A stretch of DNA of 64,000 nucleotides from RPQJ01 sp963712815 (GTDB taxonomy: Bacteria; Pseudomonadota; Gammaproteobacteria; Steroidobacterales; Steroidobacteraceae), in NCBI GenBank assembly GCA_963712815.1, contig CAVQJL010000012.1, forward strand, positions 806,001-870,000, read 5' to 3'. A model generated the notes under the pieces. The model made no database searches. It had not been told where the DNA came from and worked only from the letters and a program-made list of their open reading frames with translations. A program made the translations under genes and the position numbers. Positions within the stretch are counted from its first letter, which is position 1; each line of letters opens with the position of its first letter. This document shows, piece by piece, positions 8,067 to 17,035 of the stretch.

Positions 8067-10073
8067 TCAGAGCACGACCGCGGTCAGCGCCGGCAGCACG
8101 CCGCGCAGGCGGCCGCCGCTCACCTGCAGGCTGACGCCGTTGCCGGTCAGGTCGCTCGCCGGGCCATCGCCCAGCAGCCCGGTGACGGGGACGCCGCCGC
8201 CGCTGAGCGCGCCGAGGTCCACCGCGCTGCGCTGATTGTTCAGCACCACCACGATGGATTTCTCGCCGGCCAGCGTGCGCGCGACGGCTAGCACGTCGGG
8301 ATCGCCGCCGCCCGCCGCCGGACCGGTGACAGTCAGCACGGGCGCGGTGAAGTTGGTGGCGTTGAGCGCGAACGCATAACAGCCGGGCTGCGCAATCGCG
8401 ACGCGGCTGTTGGTCGCCGTACCCGGCTGCGAGCCGAGCGTGACGGGCACGCCGATCGTCGCGAGCTGGCCTGGGTTGGAGAACTCGGGCGCCCAGTCCG
8501 CCGCCGCGATCTTGAACTCGTGCGTCGCCGCGCCGAGATCCACTGCAGCCTCGTACTGGCGGCTGCCGCGATTCACGAACGCCTGTGACTCGGGCGGCGG
8601 GTTGGCCCAGCTGTCGAAGCTGCCGCGCACGTACAGGCGATCGCCGAAATCCGCCGCCGGGTCGAGCGCGGACGCCGCCGTACGGCAGCTGCCCCCTGGC
8701 GCCAGCAGTGTGCGTTGCGCCCCGCGCCTGAGGGCCGGGTGGCGCTTTCGCAGGTCGGCGAGCGCCTCGAGTCGCTCGTCGAATCGGGACGCCTCGAGTC
8801 GCGCGAAATCCATGTCCTCGCGGCTCGACGCGCCGATCGGCAGGTCGTACGAGTCGCCCCGGCCGCGCATGGCGATCTCGGTGCCGTAGTACACGACCGG
8901 CGTGCCCCGCAGCGCGAAGAGCAGCGTCAGCGCCATGTCGAGGCGCTGGTCGGCCTCCCCGGGCGCGACGCCCGTCGCCTCCGACTCGGAGGTGAACCGC
9001 CACACGTCGTGGTTGTCGAGGAAGGTCGCAAGCCGCGTCGGATCGTCGTAGAGCGTGTCCTGCGCCAGCACCTCCGCGATGCGGCGCGTGCTGCCGCCTC
9101 GCGCGAGGCTGTCCACGATCGCGAACTTGAGCGGGAAGTCGAACATCGAGGGCGAGCCGACCGTGTCGAGGTAGTGCGCGATGCGCGCCACGCTGCCGTC
9201 GAAGGTCTCGCCCACGGTCCAGAAGCTGCGCGCGTCGGCCGGGCTGCCGGCGGCGAAGAACTGCGCCCAGAAGGCGTCGCCGACATGCTTCATCGTGTCC
9301 ATGCGCAAGCCGTCGACTGACGGGACGTTGTCGCGCAGCCAGCGCACGGTGCCGACCAGGAACTCGGAAACGCCCGGTGCCTCCTGGCGGAAGTCCGGCA
9401 GGCCGGCGAGGCACGTCGTCACCTCGTCCGCGCCGCACTGGCTGCCGGTGCGGAACCACGTGGGCTGCTGCCCGACGAGCGTCGAGCCGGGCCCGACGTG
9501 GTTGACCACGACGTCCACCACCAGCTTGATCCCCGCCGCGTCTGCCGCCGTGCCGAGCGCCTGCAGCGCCGCAAGGTCGCCGAAGTGGGGCTCGATCCGG
9601 TCGAAGCGCTCGGCCCAGTAGCCGTGGAATCCGGCAAAGGACTTGCCCGCGTTGACGCCACCGCCGTTGCCCGGCGCCGGCACCTGCAGCACGACCGGGG
9701 AGATCCAGATGGCGGTGAAGCCCATGCGCTGGAAATAGCCCTCCTCGATCTTGCGCCGGATGCCCGCGAAGTCTCCGCCATGCCAGCCCACGGGATTGGC
9801 CCGATCCACTGCGTCGCCACGACGGTCGAGCAGGCCGCTGTCGTTGCTCGCATCGCCGTTCGCGAAGCGGTCAGTGAGGATCTGGTAGACGATTTCGTCG
9901 CGGAAGTCGGCGGTGGTCGCGGCCGGCGGCGGCGTGACACTCCCGCCGCCCGGATTGCCGCCCGAATCACCCGAATCGCCGCCGCCGCTGCCCGAGCTGC
10001 CGCCGCAGGCAGCCGCAACAATGGTCGCGAAGGCGACCAGCAGCCCGGCACGCCGGCGCTCGAGCTGACTCAC
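8067..10073 (-). CDS. Alpha-amylase family (GH13) lipoprotein
   Basis: A 668-residue protein starting at GTG that overlaps the upstream amidohydrolase stop by 4 bp (GTGA). The N-terminus is a lipoprotein signal ending VAAAC, followed by a Gly/Ser/Asp linker of about 25 residues. The GH13 barrel has all four conserved regions: DVVVNHV, GLRMDTMKH (nucleophile Asp), WTVGETF (acid/base Glu) and FLDNHD. A C-terminal part with GDRLYVRGSFDSWANPP resembles the starch-binding or pullulanase-type beta-sandwich inserts, then a beta domain closes the chain. It probably hydrolyses alpha-1,4-glucans at the envelope. An apparent fusion with the upstream gene in the same frame is an artefact. Confidence 0.9.
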   Translation of the reverse strand: MSQLERRRAGLLVAFATIVAAACGGSSGSGGGDSGDSGGNPGGGSVTPPPAATTADFRDEIVYQILTDRFANGDASNDSGLLDRRGDAVDRANPVGWHGGDFAGIRRKIEEGYFQRMGFTAIWISPVVLQVPAPGNGGGVNAGKSFAGFHGYWAERFDRIEPHFGDLAALQALGTAADAAGIKLVVDVVVNHVGPGSTLVGQQPTWFRTGSQCGADEVTTCLAGLPDFRQEAPGVSEFLVGTVRWLRDNVPSVDGLRMDTMKHVGDAFWAQFFAAGSPADARSFWTVGETFDGSVARIAHYLDTVGSPSMFDFPLKFAIVDSLARGGSTRRIAEVLAQDTLYDDPTRLATFLDNHDVWRFTSESEATGVAPGEADQRLDMALTLLFALRGTPVVYYGTEIAMRGRGDSYDLPIGASSREDMDFARLEASRFDERLEALADLRKRHPALRRGAQRTLLAPGGSCRTAASALDPAADFGDRLYVRGSFDSWANPPPESQAFVNRGSRQYEAAVDLGAATHEFKIAAADWAPEFSNPGQLATIGVPVTLGSQPGTATNSRVAIAQPGCYAFALNATNFTAPVLTVTGPAAGGGDPDVLAVARTLAGEKSIVVVLNNQRSAVDLGALSGGGVPVTGLLGDGPASDLTGNGVSLQVSGGRLRGVLPALTAVVL

Positions 10074-11347
10074 GGCGCGCGGTACACGACGCCGTCTTTC
10101 ATGACGAACGCAACCTGGCTCGTGAGCGAGATGTCGGCGAGCGGATTGCCCGGCACGGCGACGACGTCCGCGCGGAAGCCGGGCTCGACCTGCCCCAGGT
10201 CGCTTTCCCCGAGTACCTCGGCTGCGCGGTAGGTGGCGGACTGCAGCGCCTCGGCTGGCGGCATGCCACCCTCGACCATGTAGCCGAACTCGAGCGCATT
10301 GTCGCCGTGCGGACCCACGCCCGAATCGGTGCCGAAGGCGATTTTCACGCCGGACCTGTAGGCGTTGGCGAAGGTGCCCTGGATCTGCGCACCGATGCGC
10401 TCGGCCTTGACCCGCACGATCTCCGGCAGGTAGCCGGGCACCTTGGCCTTCTCCGCGACGAAGCGGCCGGCCGAGATGGTGGGCACGTACCAGGTACCGT
10501 GCTTCTTCATGAGCGCGAAGATCTCCTCGTCCATGTAGGTGCCGTGCTCGATGGAGGTGACTCCGCCCTCGATCGCGCGCCTCATGCCTTCCTTGCCGTG
10601 GGCGTGGGCCGCCACCGCGTAGCCGTAGTCCTTCGCGGTCTCGACGACGACGCGCACCTCGTCGACCGTGAACTGGGGTGCATCGCCGCTCTTCGCGTAG
10701 CTCATCACGCCGCCCGTGGCGGTGATCTTGATGACGTCGGAGCCGTCCTTGTAGCGCTGGCGAACCGCCTGACGCGCGTCGTCCGCGCCATTCACCACGC
10801 CCTCGGTCGGGCCCGGCGTGCCGAGCACGAACGACAGCTCGGAATTCATGCCGTTGGTCGGGTCGGCATGGCCGCCGGTCGTCGCAATGGACTTGCCGGC
10901 GGCGTAGATGCGGGGCCCCTTCACGAGACCGGCGTTGATGGCGTCGCGCAGCTTGAGCGTGACCTCGCCGCCGAGGTCCCGCACCGTGGTGAAGCCCGCC
11001 TGCAGGGTCTTCTCCGCGTAGCCCACCGCGCGCAACGCGAAGTCGGCGTCGTCGAGCCGGAAGCGTTCCTCGTAGCTGCGGGGCCCCGACTGCATGGCCA
11101 TGTGCACGTGCAGGTCGATCCAGCCCGGCATGCAGGTGTGGCCGGCGAGGTCCACCTCGCGGGCGCCGGGCACCGAAGCGCGGCCCGGCAGCACCTCGCC
11201 GATCCTGCCTTCCCGAGTAACGATCGTGCGCGCTCCCAGCAGTCGGGCCGACTTCGAGTCGAACACGTCGCCGCACTGCAGGGCGACGGTCTCGGCGGCA
11301 GCGGGAAGCGCGACCCCGAGGGCAACGGCGAGCAGGATGAGTCGCAT
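10070..11347 (-). CDS. Secreted metal-dependent amidohydrolase (imidazolonepropionase-like)
   Basis: A 425-residue protein with a signal peptide (MRLILLAVALGVALPAAAE). Amidohydrolase-superfamily ligands are clear: DLHVHM, the Lys-containing IKITATGG, AAHAHGKEG, SIEHGTYMD and FGTDSGVG. The overall pattern is that of the Xaa-Pro dipeptidase/imidazolonepropionase-like subgroup, which in characterised members cleaves dipeptides or N-acyl amino acids. The ATG has GGAG 8 nt upstream. Its stop overlaps the start of the amylase gene, so the two are coupled although their chemistry looks unrelated. The substrate is unknown. Confidence 0.88.
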   Translation of the reverse strand: MRLILLAVALGVALPAAAETVALQCGDVFDSKSARLLGARTIVTREGRIGEVLPGRASVPGAREVDLAGHTCMPGWIDLHVHMAMQSGPRSYEERFRLDDADFALRAVGYAEKTLQAGFTTVRDLGGEVTLKLRDAINAGLVKGPRIYAAGKSIATTGGHADPTNGMNSELSFVLGTPGPTEGVVNGADDARQAVRQRYKDGSDVIKITATGGVMSYAKSGDAPQFTVDEVRVVVETAKDYGYAVAAHAHGKEGMRRAIEGGVTSIEHGTYMDEEIFALMKKHGTWYVPTISAGRFVAEKAKVPGYLPEIVRVKAERIGAQIQGTFANAYRSGVKIAFGTDSGVGPHGDNALEFGYMVEGGMPPAEALQSATYRAAEVLGESDLGQVEPGFRADVVAVPGNPLADISLTSQVAFVMKDGVVYRAP

Positions 11348-11464
11348 GCGGTTACTCCGGCGGAAAAGCGTCGAGTGTACCAAGTGCAGCGGGCACGAAG
11401 GTCGGCTCGCTCGACTCACGAACGCGTGGATCCGCGGCTCCGGGACCGCTAACCTCCGCGGACC

Positions 11465-12361
11465 TTGAACGAGCCACCCTACGCCGCGACGCGCCGAACC
11501 TATGCCAAGCTCGTGGCCGTTCCGGCCATCTGGGGCGGCACGTTCATCGCCGGGCGCCTGCTGGCGCAGGCGGTGCCGGCCGCCGTGGGCTCGCTGCTGC
11601 GCTTCGTGGTCGCCGTCGTGGCCCTGCTCGCGGCCGCGTGGTGGCTCGAGGGCGGCCTGCCACGACTCACGCGCCGACAACTGGCCGGTACCCTGCTGCT
11701 CGGCTTCACGGGCATCTTCGCCTACAACCTGTTCTTCCTCGGCGCGCTGGCGCGGCTGCCGGCGAGCCGGACCTCGCTCATCATCGCGCTGAACCCGGTC
11801 GTCACCATCGCCGCGGCCTCGCTGCTGCTCGGCGAGCGCATGAGCGCGCGGCGCTGGCTCGGCGTCGCGGTGGCGCTTGGCGGCGTTTGGATCGTCGTGT
11901 CGCGCGGCGACGTGTTCGGGTCGGTGGGCGGCGCAGTCGGACTCGGCGAACTGCTGATGTTCGGCGGCGTGTGTTCCTGGGCGGCCTACACGCTGATCGG
12001 GCGGCGCGTGCTCGCCGGCCTGACCCCGCTCGCGGCCACGACCTGGGCCGCACTGTGGGGGGTCGCGCTGCTCGCGCTCGCGGCGGCTCCGGACCTCGGT
12101 GACCTCGGTGCGGACGATCTCACCCTGCCCGTCGTGCTGAGCGTGCTCTATCTCGGCGTGCTCGGCACCGCCGTAGGATTCGTCTGGTACTACCAGGCCG
12201 TGCAGCGGCTCGGCGCATCGCGCACCGTGATCTTCAACAACCTGGTGCCGGTGTTCGGCGCGACCTTCGGCGTGCTGCTGCTCGGCGAGCCGCTGCTGCC
12301 GAGCATGCTGCTCGGCGGCGCCATCGCGGTCGCCGGCGTGATGCTGGTGACGAAAGCCTGA
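11465..12361 (+). CDS. EamA-family (DMT) transporter
   Basis: A 298-residue inner-membrane protein with about ten hydrophobic segments arranged as two EamA repeats. Family signatures are the N-terminal PAIWGGTFIAGR, the end of repeat one (LNPVVTIAAASLLLGERMS) and the matching NNLVPVFGATFGVLLLGEPLL in repeat two. These permeases export or exchange small metabolites or amino acids; the substrate is not predictable. Translation seems to start at TTG (11465). A GTG at codon 17 is an alternative but would clip the first helix. It is divergent from the amidohydrolase gene. Confidence 0.88.
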   Translation: MNEPPYAATRRTYAKLVAVPAIWGGTFIAGRLLAQAVPAAVGSLLRFVVAVVALLAAAWWLEGGLPRLTRRQLAGTLLLGFTGIFAYNLFFLGALARLPASRTSLIIALNPVVTIAAASLLLGERMSARRWLGVAVALGGVWIVVSRGDVFGSVGGAVGLGELLMFGGVCSWAAYTLIGRRVLAGLTPLAATTWAALWGVALLALAAAPDLGDLGADDLTLPVVLSVLYLGVLGTAVGFVWYYQAVQRLGASRTVIFNNLVPVFGATFGVLLLGEPLLPSMLLGGAIAVAGVMLVTKA

Positions 12362-12373
12362 AGCGCGGGTCGC

Positions 12374-13021
12374 TCAGGCCGTGGAGCGGGCCTGGAACAC
12401 CATCCGGCCGATCTCCGAGTAGCCGTGCATCGCGCCCTCGAAATTGTCGAGCAGCGTGCGGGCGAGCGCCGGAAGCTCGGAGGCAGGCTGGCCGGACTCC
12501 TCGAGCAGCCCCTCGGCGAACTTCGGGTCGATGAAGAAGAGCAGCGCGCTCAGGCACGCACCGAGTTCCTCGTCCACGTCCTGAGGCAGGTCGACCTCCC
12601 AGGCCTCCTCGAGCCAGTCGTGGCCCTGCGCGAAGCCGCGCGACCAGAGCATCAGCGGAGCATCCGCGTCGAAGTTCGCTTCCGCCGGCTCGCGCACCTC
12701 GATGCAGACGGGCAGCCGGATCGTGGCCTCCAGCACATCGCGGTTGAGTTGGTTGTAGAGCGCCATGATCACGTGGTGAAAACGCACGGCCTCGGTCTCG
12801 TCTGCAAAGACCGGCCCGTCCGTATCGAAGACCGCCGGGATCCACTCCGTCGGCAGCACGAGGTCGGGCGCCGAGACGATCGCGAACAGGAAGCCGTACA
12901 GTTCCTCGAGCCCGAGCGTGTCGGGCGCGCGAGTGCGGGCGACTTCGAGGAATTGCCTGAGCCACGCCTCGTCGGCGGGCGTGAGGTCCGGGGTGTTCGT
13001 GGCGGTCGGGATGCTGCTCAT
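12374..13021 (-). CDS. UPF0149 (YecA/YgfB) family protein
   Basis: A 215-residue cytoplasmic protein. It has the YecA-family helical core: FLEVARTRAPDTLGLEELYGFLFAIVSAPDLVLPTEWIPAVF near the N-terminus, and WSRGFAQGHDWLEEAW in the middle, which is the best-conserved signature. The C-terminal SEC-C zinc motif found in some YecA proteins is absent. Family members are of unclear function. It is followed by hemG 17 nt upstream in coordinate terms on the same strand, so the two may be cotranscribed as hemG-yecA. Confidence 0.8.
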   Translation of the reverse strand: MSSIPTATNTPDLTPADEAWLRQFLEVARTRAPDTLGLEELYGFLFAIVSAPDLVLPTEWIPAVFDTDGPVFADETEAVRFHHVIMALYNQLNRDVLEATIRLPVCIEVREPAEANFDADAPLMLWSRGFAQGHDWLEEAWEVDLPQDVDEELGACLSALLFFIDPKFAEGLLEESGQPASELPALARTLLDNFEGAMHGYSEIGRMVFQARSTA

Positions 13022-13038
13022 CGGCGCATTTTACGCGC

Positions 13039-13575
13039 TCAGCCGAGTTTCAGCAGGTGTTCCCCGTAGGCGCGGACGTCGTTCCAGTCGGTGTAGTCGA
13101 TGACGGTGCGCGGATCGGTCGGCCCGTGGGTGAACTTCATGATCATCTGGATCATCAGACGCTCGTGCCAGGGCCACGACGGGTAGTCGACCTTGCCGGC
13201 GATCACCTTGAGGTCCTTCGGACGCCACGGCGACAGCTGCAGGAACTTCTGCAGGTAGCGGTTGCCCTCGACCGTCGCCTTCTCGGGCGTACGGGCCACC
13301 ACCGAGACGTTGAAGAAACTGCTGGGCCGGGCCTCGAGCGCGGCGCGGTGCCGGTTGATGAACTCGAACACGCTCTTGTCGTAGGTACCGTAGAGAACCG
13401 GCGCGCCGAACGCGATCACCTCGTAGCGGCCCCAGTCCACGCCCTCGTGCTCGGCCTCGTTGATGTCCATCATCTCGGCCCGTCCGCCCGCCGCAACCAC
13501 GCCCTCGCAGATGCGCCTCGCGATGCGGGCAGTGTGGCCGCCGCGGCTCATGTAAAGGACCAGGACCGATTTCAT
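13039..13575 (-). CDS. hemG: Menaquinone-dependent protoporphyrinogen IX dehydrogenase
   Basis: A 178-residue long-chain flavodoxin-fold protein matching HemG in size. The FMN phosphate loop is YMSRGGHTARIA at residues 8-19. Later motifs include FGAPVLYGTYDKSVFEFI and the FNVSVVARTPEKATVEGNRYLQKFL segment containing the extra insert typical of HemG. It oxidises protoporphyrinogen IX to protoporphyrin IX in haem synthesis and passes electrons to the quinone pool at the inner membrane. The start ATG is chosen because the flavodoxin fold begins at once; upstream in-frame sequence is unrelated. It is divergent from the 13712 gene. Confidence 0.9.
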   Translation of the reverse strand: MKSVLVLYMSRGGHTARIARRICEGVVAAGGRAEMMDINEAEHEGVDWGRYEVIAFGAPVLYGTYDKSVFEFINRHRAALEARPSSFFNVSVVARTPEKATVEGNRYLQKFLQLSPWRPKDLKVIAGKVDYPSWPWHERLMIQMIMKFTHGPTDPRTVIDYTDWNDVRAYGEHLLKLG

Positions 13576-13711
13576 GCCCGCCGCTCCAGGATCCAGCGCC
13601 CCAACCGGGCGCGCGAGGCGCACACGGTACGCGGTCGCGCTGCGCCGAGGAATCGCGGAAAGCCGACATCGGCGCGGCGCGCTCGTGGACCCGGGCCATA
13701 ATGACGATGTC

Positions 13712-14521
13712 ATGAACCGCCTGCCGACAATGCTGCTCGGCCTCGCGCTCCTCGCCGGTGGCGCTGCTGCCGACGGCTGGGCGCCGATCGTCGCCGGCGT
13801 CGAGTACCGCCGGATCCTTCGCGAAGGGGTCGATGCCCACGCCGTGCGAGTCGACCTCGACGCGGCGTGCCTGACGGTCGCGACCACGCCGGCCAGCGAC
13901 CGCGGCCTCACCGTCAGCGAGTTCGCCCGGGACCAGGGGGCCGTGGTCGCGATCAACGGCGATTACTTCGACCCGGAACTGAACCCGATCGGCCTCGCCA
14001 TGGGCGATGGCGCGGTCTGGGCGCGTGCCGACGAGCGCCTTCGGCGGCAGGAGGTGGTGGGCGTGGGCGCAAGGCGCGTGGAGATCTTCCCGCGCGCGGA
14101 GCCGCTGCGCGAACCCGAGGCGTGGATGACCGGCGCCATCTCGGGCTGGCCGCTGGTGGTGGAGGACTGCGCGCCCGTCGCGAAGTTGCCGGGCAGCGAT
14201 CACTTCACGAACGCGCCGCATCCCCGCACTGCCATCGGCCTGTCGGGGGACCGGCAGCACCTGCTGCTCCTGGTCGCGGACGGTCGCCGCGAAGACGCGC
14301 CGGGACCGACGCTGCCCGAGCTTGCGACCTTGCTGGTCGAGGTGGGCGCCTGCACGGCGCTCAACCTCGACGGCGGCGGCTCGAGCGCGATGTGGATCGG
14401 GGACCGGATCGTGAATCGGCCGAGCGACCTCGTCGAACGTCCGGTCGCCAACCACCTTGCCGTGGTGCCTGCGGCCGACTGCGCGCCGGACGACGCCTCT
14501 CACGCCCGGCAGGAGGACTGA
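13712..14521 (+). CDS. Exported phosphodiester glycosidase (NAGPA-like domain) protein
   Basis: A 269-residue protein with a signal peptide (MNRLPTMLLGLALLAGGAAA). The rest fits the NAGPA / phosphodiester glycosidase domain: VVAINGDYFDPELNPIGL, GWPLVV, HPRTAIGLSGD, and the C-terminal ALNLDGGGSSAMW with the catalytic-site GGGSS. The mammalian relative uncovers mannose-6-phosphate by removing GlcNAc; bacterial homologues act on cell-wall or polysaccharide phosphodiesters, mostly untested. It likely works in the periplasm. It is followed after 3 nt by the thioesterase gene, so they may form an operon. Confidence 0.87.
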   Translation: MNRLPTMLLGLALLAGGAAADGWAPIVAGVEYRRILREGVDAHAVRVDLDAACLTVATTPASDRGLTVSEFARDQGAVVAINGDYFDPELNPIGLAMGDGAVWARADERLRRQEVVGVGARRVEIFPRAEPLREPEAWMTGAISGWPLVVEDCAPVAKLPGSDHFTNAPHPRTAIGLSGDRQHLLLLVADGRREDAPGPTLPELATLLVEVGACTALNLDGGGSSAMWIGDRIVNRPSDLVERPVANHLAVVPAADCAPDDASHARQED

Positions 14522-14524
14522 CCG

Positions 14525-15022
14525 ATGCCCGTCCCGATGCCCACCGTCCAGCAGGTGGACGAACTGCCGAGCCTGATGGAGCGTCGCATCCCGCGCGAGT
14601 GGCAGGACCTGAACGGCCACGTCAACGTGCGCCACTACCTCGAGCTCTACGACGCCGCGAGCTGGCCCATGCTCGAGCAGTTCGGCCTCGACGAGCGGAC
14701 CTTTCTGGAGGGCCGGCAGGGACTCTTCGACCTGGAACACCACCTTTGGTACCGGGCCGAGCTGCACGTCGGCGACCTCGTGAGCGTGCACTCGCGGTTC
14801 GTGGCACGCAGCATCAAGCGTTTCCACGGCGTTATGTTCATTGTGAACCGGACCCGGTCGCAGCTCGCGAGCGGCTTCGAGTACGTGAGCTCGGGCGCGG
14901 ATCTCGAGGCGCGCCGCACAGCGCCGCTACCGGAGCGCTTCGCGGCCGAGCTCGACCGGATGATCGCGGTGCATGCGCAACTCGGCTGGCCGGCGCCCGT
15001 GTGCGGCGTGATGTCGGCCTGA
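14525..15022 (+). CDS. Acyl-CoA thioesterase, 4HBT-like hot-dog fold
   Basis: A 165-residue cytoplasmic protein of single hot-dog length. The motif DLNGHVNVRHYLELYDAASW (residues about 28-47) is the active-site loop of the thioesterase/FcbC-like group, with Asp and Asn-His in place. It should hydrolyse an acyl-CoA; medium-chain, aromatic or carnitine-type substrates are all possible. It begins 3 nt after the NAGPA-like gene and ends 65 nt before the DUF2058 gene. No membrane segments or fused domains are seen. Confidence 0.83.
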   Translation: MPVPMPTVQQVDELPSLMERRIPREWQDLNGHVNVRHYLELYDAASWPMLEQFGLDERTFLEGRQGLFDLEHHLWYRAELHVGDLVSVHSRFVARSIKRFHGVMFIVNRTRSQLASGFEYVSSGADLEARRTAPLPERFAAELDRMIAVHAQLGWPAPVCGVMSA

Positions 15023-15087
15023 AACCCGGGGCGGCGCGGCAGCTGCTAGCATACCCAGCCCCAACGCGACGCAGCCCGAGGTCCCCG

Positions 15088-15639
15088 ATGAGCCTGTCCC
15101 TCCGCGAGCAGCTGCTCAAAGCCGGGCTGGTCACCGAGAAGCAGGCGAAGCAGGCCGAGCGCCAGACCAGCCAGCAGGCGCACCAGCGCAAGAAGGGCAG
15201 CGCGCCCGACCCGACGCCGAAGCAGAAGGCCGCGGCGCAGCAGGCCGCGGCCGCCAGGATCGCCCGCGATCTCGAGCTCAACCGCAAGCAGCAGGAGAAG
15301 GCGCAGCGCCGGGCGCGCGCCGCCGAGTTGCGCCAGCTCGTCGAGCAGCTGCGGGTGCCCCGGCCGGAGAGCGACGAGTACTACAACTTCGTGGACGGAG
15401 GACGGATCCGCCGCCTGCAGATCACGCCCGAGCTGCGCGCTCGGCTGGCTGTGGGCACCGTCGCGATCGTCCGCTACGACGGCCGTTACGACCTCGTGCC
15501 GGCCGACGCCGTCGAGCGCATCCGCGAACGCCACGCCGAGGCGATCGTCGCGAGCCCCGCGTCGGGGCCGCCGTCAGCGACGCCGACGGAGGACGATCCG
15601 TACAAGGATTTCGTGGTTCCCGACGACCTGACATGGTGA
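15088..15639 (+). CDS. DUF2058 (YaiL-type) protein
   Basis: A 183-residue protein beginning MSLSLREQLLKAGLVTEKQAKQ, the standard N-terminus of DUF2058/YaiL. A long, charged, Gln/Lys/Ala-rich helix spans residues 18-90, then the conserved ESDEYYNFVDGGRIRRLQIT and a small beta domain (VGTVAIVRYDGRYDLVPADAVERI). The function of this family is not known; the charged coil suggests an RNA or protein partner. The C-terminus (DPYKDFVVPDDLTW) is typical. Its end overlaps the next start if the first ATG of that gene is used. Confidence 0.88.
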   Translation: MSLSLREQLLKAGLVTEKQAKQAERQTSQQAHQRKKGSAPDPTPKQKAAAQQAAAARIARDLELNRKQQEKAQRRARAAELRQLVEQLRVPRPESDEYYNFVDGGRIRRLQITPELRARLAVGTVAIVRYDGRYDLVPADAVERIRERHAEAIVASPASGPPSATPTEDDPYKDFVVPDDLTW

Positions 15640-16475
15640 GCGGGATGAACGCAACCTTCGGCGCGGTACTCGACTCGCTGCGACGCGACGGCGAGGCCTG
15701 GGCCGTCACGATCCCGAAGGCCTGGTCCAACGGCCGGACCGTCTTCGGCGGCCTGCAGGTGGCCCTCAGCGTGCGGGCGATGCGCGGAGCGCTCGGCGCG
15801 TCCCTCGGCGACGACAAGGGCGACGTCGCCACCCTGCCCCTGCGCAGCCTGCAGACGACGTTCGTTGCACCGGTTCCGGCGGGCACGTGCGTAGAGCTGC
15901 GCGCGGAGTTCCTGCGCAGCGGGCGCTCGGCCACCCACGCGCGCTGCGACCTGCTGCACGAGGGCACGCTCGCCTGCACCACGGTCGCGATCTTCGGCGC
16001 CGCGCGCCCATCGCGCATCACGCTCGACATCCCGCGCCCGCAACCGCAGGCCGATCCCGACACGCTTCCCGACCTGCCGTACATCCCAGGCATCACGCCG
16101 GAGTTTCTGCAGCAGCTGCAACTGCGCTGGGGCGCGGGCAAGGTGCCCTACTCCGGCCACGCCGAGCCACATTCCACGATCTTTGCGCGCCTGCGTGATC
16201 CGGACTGCAATGCCGAGGATGCGCTGATCGCGCTGGCAGACTCGATCCCGACCCCGGGGCTCTCCATGCTGGACAAGCCCGCGCCGGCGACGTCCATGAA
16301 CTGGATGCTGGAGCTGATCGGCGACCCGACCCTGCTCGAGCGGGACGAGTGGTCGATGATCGGCACCGACGTGCGCGCGGGGACCGACGGCTACCTCAGC
16401 CAGACCTCGGTGCTGTGGGGTTCCGGCGGCCACGCCTTCTCGGTCAGCCACCAGAGCGTGGCGATCTTCGGCTGA
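15633..16475 (+). CDS. TesB-like double-hot-dog acyl-CoA thioesterase
   Basis: A 280-residue protein with two hot-dog domains in tandem, as in the TesB/thioesterase-like superfamily. Domain one holds WSNGRTVFGGLQVALSVRAM and the LQTTFVAPVPAG strand; domain two holds TSMNWMLEL and the C-terminal QTSVLWGSGGHAFSVSHQSVAIFG. The likely role is hydrolysis of fatty acyl-CoA. The first ATG overlaps the DUF2058 stop; a second ATG at 15645 has a better purine tract (GAGCGGG) and would shorten the protein by four residues. Acyl-chain preference is unknown. Confidence 0.83.
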   Translation: MVSGMNATFGAVLDSLRRDGEAWAVTIPKAWSNGRTVFGGLQVALSVRAMRGALGASLGDDKGDVATLPLRSLQTTFVAPVPAGTCVELRAEFLRSGRSATHARCDLLHEGTLACTTVAIFGAARPSRITLDIPRPQPQADPDTLPDLPYIPGITPEFLQQLQLRWGAGKVPYSGHAEPHSTIFARLRDPDCNAEDALIALADSIPTPGLSMLDKPAPATSMNWMLELIGDPTLLERDEWSMIGTDVRAGTDGYLSQTSVLWGSGGHAFSVSHQSVAIFG

Positions 16476-16510
16476 CGGCCGCCCGCCGTACTCGCATCCG
16501 CCGCGCCACC

Positions 16511-17035
16511 GTGACGACCTTCCTCATCCTCGTCCTCGCCCTCGCCGCCGGCGCACTCCTCTGGGGCATCGCCAGTTACAACCTGCTGGTGCGCGACCAC
16601 CACCGCGTCGCGCAATCCTGGAGCGACGTGGGAGTGCAGCTCGCCCGCCGTCGCGATCTCGTTCCGAAGCTCGTGGATGTCGTGCAGAGCCATGCGGGCT
16701 ACGAGCGCGCAGTGCTCGAAGAAGTGGCCGCCCTCCGCGCCGCAGGCATGCACGAGACCTCTCCCGCAGCACTCGGCACCATCGAGGGCCGCCTCGGCGC
16801 CGGCCTGCAGCGACTGCTGGCGATCGCCGAGGCGTATCCCGACCTGAAGGCGAGCGCGAGCTACCTGGACCTGATGCGCAACCTCACCGAGGTCGAGCAG
16901 CAGATCCAGTTCGCGCGCCGCTATTACAACGGCGCGGTGAACAACCTCAATACGCGAATCGCCACGTTCCCCGACCTGCTGGTGGCCCAGTTGCTGCGGT
17001 TCGCGCCAGCGGAGTACTTCGAGTTCGAGTCATGA
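16511..17035 (+). CDS. LemA family membrane protein
   Basis: A 174-residue protein starting at GTG. One N-terminal transmembrane helix (about residues 3-20) is followed by SYNLLVRDHHRVAQSWSDVGVQLARRRDLVPKLVDVV, the LemA signature, and a helical body ending QIQFARRYYNGAVNNLNTRIATFPDLLVA, also diagnostic. LemA proteins have a short periplasmic N-terminus and a cytoplasmic helical domain; their function is poorly defined, with links to envelope stress and proteolysis. The next gene overlaps by 4 bp, giving the common LemA-DUF2207 pair. Confidence 0.92.
   Translation: MTTFLILVLALAAGALLWGIASYNLLVRDHHRVAQSWSDVGVQLARRRDLVPKLVDVVQSHAGYERAVLEEVAALRAAGMHETSPAALGTIEGRLGAGLQRLLAIAEAYPDLKASASYLDLMRNLTEVEQQIQFARRYYNGAVNNLNTRIATFPDLLVAQLLRFAPAEYFEFES

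Noticed and set aside
8067..11276. A 1069-residue minus-strand open frame fusing amylase with upstream sequence
   Set aside because: The upstream part runs antisense-frame to the amidohydrolase, which has clear metal-site motifs. The lipoprotein signal and the GTGA overlap place the amylase start at 10073.
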